Below are positions 1 through 6,332 of a stretch of DNA of 19,761 bases, one piece after another (position 1 is the stretch's first letter; every line of letters begins with the position of its first letter). The notes below the pieces were generated by a model. That model was not told where the DNA came from. It saw only the letters and a program-made list of their open reading frames with translations, and searched no databases. The DNA lies in NCBI GenBank assembly GCA_002371075.1, contig DFFS01000024.1:1-19761 (forward strand), written 5' to 3'. Source of the DNA: Christensenella sp. UBA3770 (GTDB lineage: Bacteria > Bacillota > Clostridia > Christensenellales > CAG-1252). The translations under genes were made by a program, and so were the position numbers.

Positions 1-156
1 GTCGTGGACTACACTTTCTTTGGAGAAGAGGTCCACGAAGAAATGTGTGAAGGCTGCAAGAAAAACAACCCCAAAAAGCATAACGGGATATATTGCTACG
101 TAAAGGACTGGGAAACGGGAAAGAAGATCAAATTCGTCAACTTACTGAAGAAATGA
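1..156 (+). CDS. C-terminal end of an unrecognised protein with a CxxC motif (5' end outside window)
   Basis: Frame 1 is open from the first base and ends with TGA at 154-156, giving 51 visible residues. The tail is rich in lysine and has a CEGC pair followed by a third cysteine in GIYCYV, which could be part of a small metal-binding ribbon, but I do not recognise the family. It ends 9 nt before the start of the large restriction-modification gene, and the ribosome binding site of that gene overlaps its stop region, so the two are probably co-transcribed. The role is unknown. The missing 5' part would be needed to place it; a defence or mobile-element protein is plausible from context only. 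Confidence 0.6.
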   Translation, partial: VVDYTFFGEEVHEEMCEGCKKNNPKKHNGIYCYVKDWETGKKIKFVNLLKK

Positions 157-165
157 GGGGCTGAA

Positions 166-3100
166 ATGATAGATAAAAGCTGTTTGGATAATATCATAAT
201 CGGAAGAGTCGAGCCTCGCATTTATGCCTTTACGACCAACACGATTCCCAATTATTTGAAAGTCGGCGATACATATCGACCCGTTTCAACGCGGTTGGAC
301 GAATGGCGCGTGCATTTCCCCGAGCTTGAAAAACAATACGAAGGTACGGCGAGAATCAACGACGATGTTTATTTCCGTGATTATGCTGTCCATCAATTTT
401 TGGAGACAGACAAGCAAAGAGCAAGATTAACGCCAACGGACATCCCTGCAGGCGTATATTACTCCCGAGAGTTCTTCAAAGATGCCAATTCCGAAGACGT
501 ACAAGCGGCAATCACGGATATTGAAAAGGATTTCTCAGACAATGCCGGGAAGTATCAATTCTACAACGCCGAAAACCGTCTTGCCGAAACCTTCACATTT
601 GCACGCACCGAAACCTTTACTCCCCGCCCCAATCAAGAGAAAACGATCAAAGCGTTCAGGCAGGCAATAGATAGCGGCCGCAAGAATCTTTTGATGTATG
701 CCGTTATGCGTTTCGGGAAATCGTTTACGTCGATGTGTTGCGCCGTGGATATGGACGCCAAATTAGTCGTTATCGTTTCGGCAAAAGCGGACGTGAAAAT
801 GGAATGGAAGAAGACGGTCGAAAGCCACGTCAGATTTGCGGATTATGTCTTTTTAACAAGCGACGAACTCAACCGCAACAATAAAATCATCACGGAAACG
901 TTATCGAACGGAAAGAAAGTTGCCGTCTTTTTAACCTTGCAAGATCTGCAAGGCGATACCATTAAGGATAAACACCAAGAAGTATTTGGGCAAGACATCG
1001 ATCTTTTGCTTGTGGACGAAACACATTTTGGCGCGCGTGCCGATAAGTACGGCGCAGTGCTTAAGGGTGAGAAATACGAAAAAGACGTAAAGAACAAGAA
1101 AGACGCGGATGATTTCGTTGATGTGGAAGAAGCGGACGAAACGATAAAAACGCTTCATACCAATATCACCATTCACCTGTCGGGGACACCGTATCGTATC
1201 TTGATGGGAAGCGAGTTCAAAAAAGAAGACATCATCGCATTTTATCAATTCACCGACATCGTCCACGATCAAGAAGCGTGGGATAAAGAACACGTCTTGG
1301 ACGATAACTACAAAGAATGGGATAATCCTTATTACGGATTCCCGCAGATGGTACGCTTTGCCTTCAATCCGAACGAATCTTCGCGCAAGCGTTTGGAAGA
1401 ATTGAAAAAATCGGGAACGACCTATGCGTTTTCTGCGCTTTTCAAACCGTTATCAATCAAGAAGAGCGAAGTCGATTTGCATAAAAAATTCAAATACGAA
1501 CAGGAAATCCTTGACTTATTGGAAGTCATAGACGGAAGCAAATCGGACGATCAGTTATTGGGCTTCCTCAATTACGATAAGATCAAAGACGGTAAAATGT
1601 GCCGCCATATCGTTATTGTTTTGCCTTATTGCGCTTCTTGCGACGCTCTTGAAGCCTTGATCGCTGCCAATACGGATAAGTTCCACAACCTGAACGGATA
1701 TAAGATCATAAACATTTCCGGAGTGGATAATCCCAATGCGTACAGATCTCCTGATGCAATAAAAGCCGCTGTTCGTCAAGCGGAAAAGAACGGGCAAAAA
1801 ACGATCACGCTTACGGTCAATCGTATGCTTACGGGCAGCACGGTTCCCGAATGGGATACGATGTTGTATCTCAAAGATACTGCCTCTCCGCAGGAATACG
1901 ATCAAGCAATTTTCCGTTTGCAAAATCAATATATAAAAACTTACGTTGACGACAACGGCGATACGATCAAGTACAATATGAAGCCGCAGACGTTGCTTGT
2001 TGACTTTATGCCGAATCGAATGTTCGTCATGCAAGAAACAAAATCCAAGATCTACAACGCAAACGTCGATACCGGCGGCAACTCCGTATTGAAAGAAAGG
2101 ATATGTGAAGAACTGCGGATTTCCCCTATCGTCACGATCAATGCAGATAAGATCGTTGAAGTAAAGGCGGCGGATATTCTCCAAGTCGTAAGCAACTATC
2201 AAAAAGACAAAGGTATTAAGGACGAAGCGCTTGAGACTCCTGTTGACCTGAGCATTTTGGAGGATGCGACCATCCGCGCGGCAATCGAGCAAGAAAACGA
2301 GATCGGATCAAAATCCGGCATATCCACGCCCGCACACGATGGCTCAGATGGAAACGAAGGCGATGATTTGAATACTCCTAACGGTGGCACGCCCGATCCC
2401 AACGCGGAAGACACGAACGATACTCCACCGCAAGATAATACACTTTCTTTAGGCGACGATCCGCGGCAACAAGAGATCAGCAACAAGAAGAAGATCCAAA
2501 GTTATTACGTCCGAATCTTGCTCTTTGCATACATCACAAAAGACAGAGTTATTTCCGTTTCCGATATTATAGAGAAGATGGAGACGGAAGACAACAAGCG
2601 CATTGCCGATAACCTTGGACTGAAAAAGGAGATACTTGTCCTACTTCATCAAAAATCCAACAAGTTTGTATTGAGCGATTTGGATTATAAGATCCAAGAC
2701 CTGAACGATTTGTCGCAAGCGACGGATCTGTCGCCCGAAGATAGAGCTGCAGTCGCCGTCAAAAAGTTCGGCAAGCTCGGCGACGCCATCGTTATAACGC
2801 CGTCGAATATTTGTGACGATATGGTGTACCTCTTCCCCGATGACTTTCTGAAAGAAGTTGCCGAGCGGCGCGGTCGAATACTTGACATTGCCGGGACCTC
2901 GGGCGAATATGCACTTGCCTTGCAGAAAAAGTTGCTTTCTCTCGGCATTGATAGGCAAGTCGTCGCCGATATGATCTATACGATACCGAAGTCATCCATT
3001 TGTTATGAATTGACGCGGAAACTGTATGAAATGCTCGGTTTGAACGTCGCCAATATTGCGAAGCAATTCGTGGCAACGGATTTGCTTGACGTGAAAACGG

Positions 3101-4224
3101 ATGACGAAATCGACTACGAAAAGATTACCAAGATAATAACGCAAAACAAATCCTTTGATACAATAAAACTGACAGACGATCCGACACAAGGAGAAACAGA
3201 TATGATTCAATTTGACGCAGTAGTAGGAAATCCGCCCTATCAAGGAGAAAATGATTATAATGACCGTAAACCTCCAATATATAATTTCTTTATGGATCTT
3301 TCGTCATATATTTCCAATCAATACTGCTTAATAACTCCGGCGCGTTTCTTGTTTAATGCGGGACACACTCCAAAAGCATGGAATAGAAAGATGCTTCTTG
3401 ATCCTCATTTCAAAGTTGTAAGGTATTATTCCCGCTCAAAAGATGTTTTTGATTCTGTGGATATTAAAGGCGGTGTTGCGATTTCTTTGCGCAACAAAAA
3501 CATCTCTTTTGGTTCAATAAAAACATTTACCGCTTATGATAAACTAAACGGCATTTTATCGAAAGTATTAAATAATAAAGAGATGAGCTCTATGCGCAAA
3601 GTGGTTTCGTCTCAAGGCATTTATAGATTCTCCGATACATTATTCAAGATTCATCCTGAAGTAGCCAATGTTTCGGGAAGTGGAACTGGCGCAAAGATAG
3701 TATCAAAGGTGGTAGAGCTATTGCCTAATGTTTTCTTGGAAACCCCAAATGCCCCAAACTTTGTTCAAATAATTGCCAAAGGTGCCCACGGACGAATTAC
3801 AAGATATATCAAAAAAGATTATTTGCAAGATAATGAATATCTTAATACTTTTAATGTTGCCTTACCGGAATCCAATGGGACAGGACCCTTTGAAGCATTC
3901 AGTACACCGTTTATTGCTTACCCACAGATGGGGGTGACGGATACGTTTATTTCTATTGGAATGTTTACCAGCGAGACTGAAGCTCTTAATCTTCTTTCAT
4001 ATGTTAAAACAAAGTTTTTAAGAGCCATGTTAGGTGTAAAAAAAGCAACCCACCACAATCCTAAAGATACATGGGAATATGTACCGTTGCAAGATTTTAC
4101 CGATAAATCCGATATCGATTGGTCGAAGTCAATCTCCGAAATAGACAAGCAGCTCTATGCAAAATACAATCTCGACGAATCCGAAATCGCCTTCGTTGAA
4201 TCAATGATAAAAACTATGGGTTAA
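166..4224 (+). CDS. Single-chain restriction-modification protein: GIY-YIG-like nuclease, SF2 helicase, N6-adenine methyltransferase, target-recognition region
   Basis: 1352 residues; ATG at 166 with GAGGGG at 155-160. Visible in order: a GIY-YIG/T5orf172-like N-terminus (RIYAF at 18-22, LKVGDT at 31-36, R43, H76); an SF2 motor with a Walker A variant MRFGKS (181-186), a DETH Walker B (284-287), SGTP (339-342) and a motif-VI-like QEYDQAIFRLQ (576-586); an acidic, Pro/Gly/Asn-rich linker around 720-775; a class I methyltransferase with a motif I-like DIAGTSGE (907-914) and motif IV NPPY (1022-1025); then about 300 residues that probably choose the DNA target. Order matches type ISP enzymes (nuclease, translocase, methyltransferase, specificity), but with a GIY-YIG-like domain where those carry a PD-(D/E)xK nuclease. 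It likely methylates adenine in its own sites and cuts unmodified foreign DNA after ATP-driven translocation. The usual GIY-YIG catalytic Glu is not obvious; D72 lies near its expected place, so nuclease activity is inferred. Base composition turns AT-rich after about 3200. Confidence 0.85.
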   Translation: MIDKSCLDNIIIGRVEPRIYAFTTNTIPNYLKVGDTYRPVSTRLDEWRVHFPELEKQYEGTARINDDVYFRDYAVHQFLETDKQRARLTPTDIPAGVYYSREFFKDANSEDVQAAITDIEKDFSDNAGKYQFYNAENRLAETFTFARTETFTPRPNQEKTIKAFRQAIDSGRKNLLMYAVMRFGKSFTSMCCAVDMDAKLVVIVSAKADVKMEWKKTVESHVRFADYVFLTSDELNRNNKIITETLSNGKKVAVFLTLQDLQGDTIKDKHQEVFGQDIDLLLVDETHFGARADKYGAVLKGEKYEKDVKNKKDADDFVDVEEADETIKTLHTNITIHLSGTPYRILMGSEFKKEDIIAFYQFTDIVHDQEAWDKEHVLDDNYKEWDNPYYGFPQMVRFAFNPNESSRKRLEELKKSGTTYAFSALFKPLSIKKSEVDLHKKFKYEQEILDLLEVIDGSKSDDQLLGFLNYDKIKDGKMCRHIVIVLPYCASCDALEALIAANTDKFHNLNGYKIINISGVDNPNAYRSPDAIKAAVRQAEKNGQKTITLTVNRMLTGSTVPEWDTMLYLKDTASPQEYDQAIFRLQNQYIKTYVDDNGDTIKYNMKPQTLLVDFMPNRMFVMQETKSKIYNANVDTGGNSVLKERICEELRISPIVTINADKIVEVKAADILQVVSNYQKDKGIKDEALETPVDLSILEDATIRAAIEQENEIGSKSGISTPAHDGSDGNEGDDLNTPNGGTPDPNAEDTNDTPPQDNTLSLGDDPRQQEISNKKKIQSYYVRILLFAYITKDRVISVSDIIEKMETEDNKRIADNLGLKKEILVLLHQKSNKFVLSDLDYKIQDLNDLSQATDLSPEDRAAVAVKKFGKLGDAIVITPSNICDDMVYLFPDDFLKEVAERRGRILDIAGTSGEYALALQKKLLSLGIDRQVVADMIYTIPKSSICYELTRKLYEMLGLNVANIAKQFVATDLLDVKTDDEIDYEKITKIITQNKSFDTIKLTDDPTQGETDMIQFDAVVGNPPYQGENDYNDRKPPIYNFFMDLSSYISNQYCLITPARFLFNAGHTPKAWNRKMLLDPHFKVVRYYSRSKDVFDSVDIKGGVAISLRNKNISFGSIKTFTAYDKLNGILSKVLNNKEMSSMRKVVSSQGIYRFSDTLFKIHPEVANVSGSGTGAKIVSKVVELLPNVFLETPNAPNFVQIIAKGAHGRITRYIKKDYLQDNEYLNTFNVALPESNGTGPFEAFSTPFIAYPQMGVTDTFISIGMFTSETEALNLLSYVKTKFLRAMLGVKKATHHNPKDTWEYVPLQDFTDKSDIDWSKSISEIDKQLYAKYNLDESEIAFVESMIKTMG

Positions 4225-4241
4225 AAGAGGAGTTTATTTAG

Positions 4242-5369
4242 GTGCCAAGCAGTCGTGTATATAAAGAAAAACTATATGCTATTGCCGATTCGATGGGATT
4301 GTGCGAAGACAAAGTTAATGGCTTGTTCTCAGAGCTACTTACTATTATACCCAATAGTGGGAAGCTATATAAGTATAAGGCATTAGAAACGTTTCACATT
4401 GATGAATTAGAACTAAAATATGTTTGGTTTAGTTCTGCCAAATGTTTGAATGACAATAAGGATTGTACATTTAATGCTAATTTTTTACAAGAAATAAATT
4501 CTCTTGTTAAATTCTTCTTAAAAGATAACAACTATAGAAAAACACTTATTAACGGCTTTTATTTGGCTGTATCCAAAAACAATCCAGAAATAACTCCGCA
4601 AATAGTAAAAGACTGTCTTGATTGTATAGCAAAAAGAGGAAGTAAAATAGGGAAATTGAGGTTCGACTCTTTTTGTAAAAGATACCATCTCACAAAAATA
4701 CAAAAGCAAAAACTATTAGATACTATTGACAAGTATAGTGATGATAAACAAAATGAAGCCTTTATAAGGAAAAGTATTAGTAACCTTATGGCGCAAGCGG
4801 AAGAAATTAGAAATAGCAATCTTATACTCTCGCTTACTACTTCTTTTAAAAAAGACAGCATGTGGGCATATTACTGCCATAATAAAGGCATCTGTATTGA
4901 ATATGATTTCTCAAAAATAACATCATATGATTTAAAAAAATTATTTATAAATACGGAAAGAGTTCAATATGGTCATAAAAGAAAATTCCGTTATACTGAT
5001 ATCATAAAAGCAAGCCTTGATAATGATGCTAATTCTTTGATTAAAGCTGATAAAATGATTATGGACCAACTATTAACAAAAGACAAGTCTTGGTCAACAG
5101 AAGAAGAATGGCGCGTTATACTACATGATAGAGGGAATTTTGTTGGCAGAAAGATTTCCGTTGACATAATTAGTGCAATCTATATTGATTATTCCATTCT
5201 GAAAAAAAAGAAAACAAAGCAGATAATAAGAATTGCAAAAAATAATGGATGGGCAATATATGTGCGATTCTTTGATGGTTTAGAAGTTGAGTACAGATAT
5301 GAAACCATAAAAGAAACTAATCGGCTTTTGAAAGAGATTGATCAATTTAGAACAGCAACAGCTAACTGA
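4242..5369 (+). CDS. DUF2971 family protein
   Basis: 375 residues from a GTG start at 4242, chosen because AGAGGAG (4226-4232) lies 9 nt upstream and no in-frame ATG occurs before residue 18. DUF2971 hallmarks are clear: LYKYKAL (42-48), VWFSSAKCLND (61-71), SMWAYYCHNKGICIEYDF (206-223, the usual MWahYa..hkGi.leF element) and WSTEEEWRVI (284-293). No signal peptide or membrane segment is seen. The biochemical role of DUF2971 is not established; members often sit beside defence or mobile genes. Here it follows the restriction-modification gene by 17 nt and is strongly AT-rich like the 3' part of that gene, so the two were probably acquired and are expressed together. It may be an accessory to the restriction system or an independent defence gene. 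Confidence 0.8.
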   Translation: MPSSRVYKEKLYAIADSMGLCEDKVNGLFSELLTIIPNSGKLYKYKALETFHIDELELKYVWFSSAKCLNDNKDCTFNANFLQEINSLVKFFLKDNNYRKTLINGFYLAVSKNNPEITPQIVKDCLDCIAKRGSKIGKLRFDSFCKRYHLTKIQKQKLLDTIDKYSDDKQNEAFIRKSISNLMAQAEEIRNSNLILSLTTSFKKDSMWAYYCHNKGICIEYDFSKITSYDLKKLFINTERVQYGHKRKFRYTDIIKASLDNDANSLIKADKMIMDQLLTKDKSWSTEEEWRVILHDRGNFVGRKISVDIISAIYIDYSILKKKKTKQIIRIAKNNGWAIYVRFFDGLEVEYRYETIKETNRLLKEIDQFRTATAN

Positions 5370-5417
5370 AGTCAACAATTGGCAGAGGGACTGTCCGCAT
5401 CAAAACGAGGGAGCATT

Positions 5418-5468
5418 TTGGAACATAGCAAATTATCCGAGCAAATAGTAAAAAGAAAAAAGGCATAA
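5418..5468 (+). CDS. Possible 16-residue ORF or start of a decayed gene
   Basis: A TTG at 5418 has a good ribosome binding site, GAGGGAG at 5407-5413, 4 nt upstream. It opens a 16-codon frame reading MEHSKLSEQIVKRKKA before TAA at 5466-5468. The short basic peptide resembles the beginning of a larger protein more than a finished product. It could be a gene remnant left at the edge of the acquired cassette, or chance. Confidence 0.2.
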   Translation: MEHSKLSEQIVKRKKA

Positions 5469-5601
5469 TTCACACTTGTGCGTTTGTTTATATATTAAGT
5501 CGGAGTTCGCGGCGCCTGCCGACGCGACACTTCGCCCCTGTACAAACAGACGCTTTTAAGTAAGAAAGTGAATGAAAGAAGGCTTTTCTAAGAAATAATA
5601 C

Positions 5602-5650
5602 ATGCCAAAATCGGGTTTCCCGATTGTTCGCCGCGGGGAAGCGCGTGGCA
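5602..5650. repeat. Inverted repeats: nested stem-loop
   Basis: ATGCCA at 5602-5607 pairs with TGGCAT at 5646-5651, and inside it AATCGGG/CCCGATT forms a tight hairpin with a two-base loop. The element could be an RNA structure or part of a recombination site; sequence alone does not say which. Confidence 0.4.
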
Positions 5651-5652
5651 TT

Positions 5653-5687
5653 AAAATCTACATCCTACGACCCTCTTTATAGATTTT
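5653..5687. repeat. Inverted repeat AAAATCTA...TAGATTTT
   Basis: Eight-base arms AAAATCTA and TAGATTTT flank a spacer of about 20 bases containing CATCCTACGACC. The motif TGGCA(A)-AAATC recurs just before and after it. Possible protein-binding or recombination site; function unknown. Confidence 0.4.
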
Positions 5688-5707
5688 GATACGTGGCAAA
5701 ATCAACC

Positions 5708-5759
5708 TTTGCACGAATACCCCTACATTTGCACGATTAGGGCTACTTTTGCACGATTA
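5708..5759 (+). repeat. Three iteron-like 20-bp direct repeats (TTTGCACGATTA)
   Basis: TTTGCACGAATA at 5708-5719, TTTGCACGATTA at 5728-5739 and the same at 5748-5759 recur with an exact 20-bp period. The intervening bases are partly conserved (CTAC before the next TTTGCACG). Regular spacing near two helical turns suggests several copies of one protein bind on one DNA face, as for plasmid iterons or a regulator. No replication initiator or regulator gene is adjacent. Confidence 0.6.
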
Positions 5760-5940
5760 CCCTTTTTGAGCAAACCGGCAGCCGGGGAAAGTAGGCAAAA
5801 TTTTTAACTGAAAAAGGAAAAATCAGCAAAAATTGGGTCAAAAATGGGCATTTTAGCCCTAAAAACGCAAAAAAGAACGCCGAAACCGCACACGAATCAG
5901 CGTTCAGAGCGGCATTATCCGCTTGATCACGCGACTGCGT

Positions 5941-6070
5941 GCATATCATCAGCTCGCAGAGCTGTATATCATCAATACAAAGTATTGCATATCATCAAAC
6001 CGAATGCGGAATTAGCTTTTATACACGGCAAGCCGTGATGATATACAAGCGCAAGCGCTTGATGATATAC
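5941..6070. repeat. Mirrored array of tiny hairpins joined by ATATCATCA / TGATGATAT linkers
   Basis: On the left, G(C/T)ATATCATCA occurs at 5941-5951, 5964-5974 and 5987-5997; between copies lie palindromes GCTC-GCA-GAGC and ATAC-AAA-GTAT. On the right the inverse linker TGATGATATAC occurs at 6036-6046 and 6060-6070, preceded by CGGC-AA-GCCG and AAGCGC-AA-GCGCTT. The halves face each other across a core near 5998-6020. Linkers are conserved while the palindromes differ in sequence but keep their pairing. Confidence 0.7.
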
Positions 6071-6095
6071 CAAACCGCGCTTCTCTTCGGTTTGG
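6070..6095. repeat. Perfect 8-bp hairpin
   Basis: CCAAACCG at 6070-6077 pairs with CGGTTTGG at 6088-6095 around a 10-base loop. It closes the right side of the hairpin array, just beyond the tRNA terminator. It lacks a T-run on either strand and is probably not a terminator itself. Confidence 0.5.
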
Positions 6096-6099
6096 ATAC

Positions 6100-6129
6100 A
6101 AAAAATCTCGGAAAAATCCGAGATTTTTT
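6100..6129 (-). terminator. Rho-independent terminator after tRNA-Arg
   Basis: AAAAAATCTCGGA (6100-6112) and TCCGAGATTTTTT (6117-6129) form a perfect 13-bp stem with a four-base loop and a U-run on either strand. It begins immediately after the tRNA CCA end, so it terminates the tRNA and any read-through from the glycogen operon. It could also act for + strand transcripts from the left. Confidence 0.85.
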
Positions 6130-6205
6130 GGCGCGCCCGATTGGATTTGAACCAACGACACCCGGCGTCGGAGGCCGGTGCTCTATCCAGCTGAGCTACG
6201 AGCGC
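6129..6205 (-). tRNA. tRNA-Arg (anticodon CCG)
   Basis: On the - strand, a 77-nt cloverleaf with acceptor GCGCTCG pairing to CGGGCGC (one G-U pair), a D arm containing AGCTCAGCTGGATAGAGC, an anticodon stem CCGGC/GCCGG around loop CTCCGAC (anticodon CCG, reading CGG codons), a T arm with GGTTCAAATCC, and an encoded CCA end. It has its own promoter and terminator, so it is independent of the glycogen operon 127 nt upstream. Its 3' end faces the restriction cassette, the usual geometry for integration into a tRNA. Confidence 0.95.
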
Positions 6206-6218
6206 ATATGATGATTGT

Positions 6219-6247
6219 ATTGTATAAGTTTATGCCCCTCTCGTCAA
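6219..6247 (-). promoter_or_regulatory. Promoter of tRNA-Arg
   Basis: Read on the - strand: TTGACG (6242-6247), 17-bp spacer, TACAAT (6219-6224). The expected start lies about 6-7 nt before the mature tRNA 5' end at 6205. This fits a vegetative sigma factor promoter with a very short leader. Confidence 0.75.
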
Positions 6248-6332
6248 GTTTATCCGCAAAAACCGTTGCAGCAAGAGGCGTTTTTCGCTTGGGCAAGCGG
6301 GCGCGGAGTCCCTTGAGAGTCCCTACAGAGCC

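Larger units (their letters stand above)
5370..6099. other. Non-coding stretch between the DUF2971 gene and tRNA-Arg
   Basis: About 730 bases without a convincing gene. It holds a possible 16-codon ORF, inverted repeats, three 20-bp direct repeats and a mirrored hairpin array, each listed separately. The remaining sequence is AT-rich with A-runs and nothing else I recognise. I saw no clear terminator directly after the DUF2971 gene. Confidence 0.6.

Noticed and set aside
1555..2292. - strand open frame of 245 codons inside the restriction gene
   Set aside because: Covers the helicase motifs of the + strand gene and has no independent signature.
5941..6070. CRISPR array near the tRNA
   Set aside because: Eleven-base linkers that invert halfway with self-complementary spacers do not fit CRISPR structure.
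6236..6330. Dedicated terminator at the end of the glycogen operon
   Set aside because: Only a CGCTTG/CAAGCG hairpin and a duplicated GAGTCCC are present, without a T-run on the operon strand; the terminator after the tRNA could serve instead.
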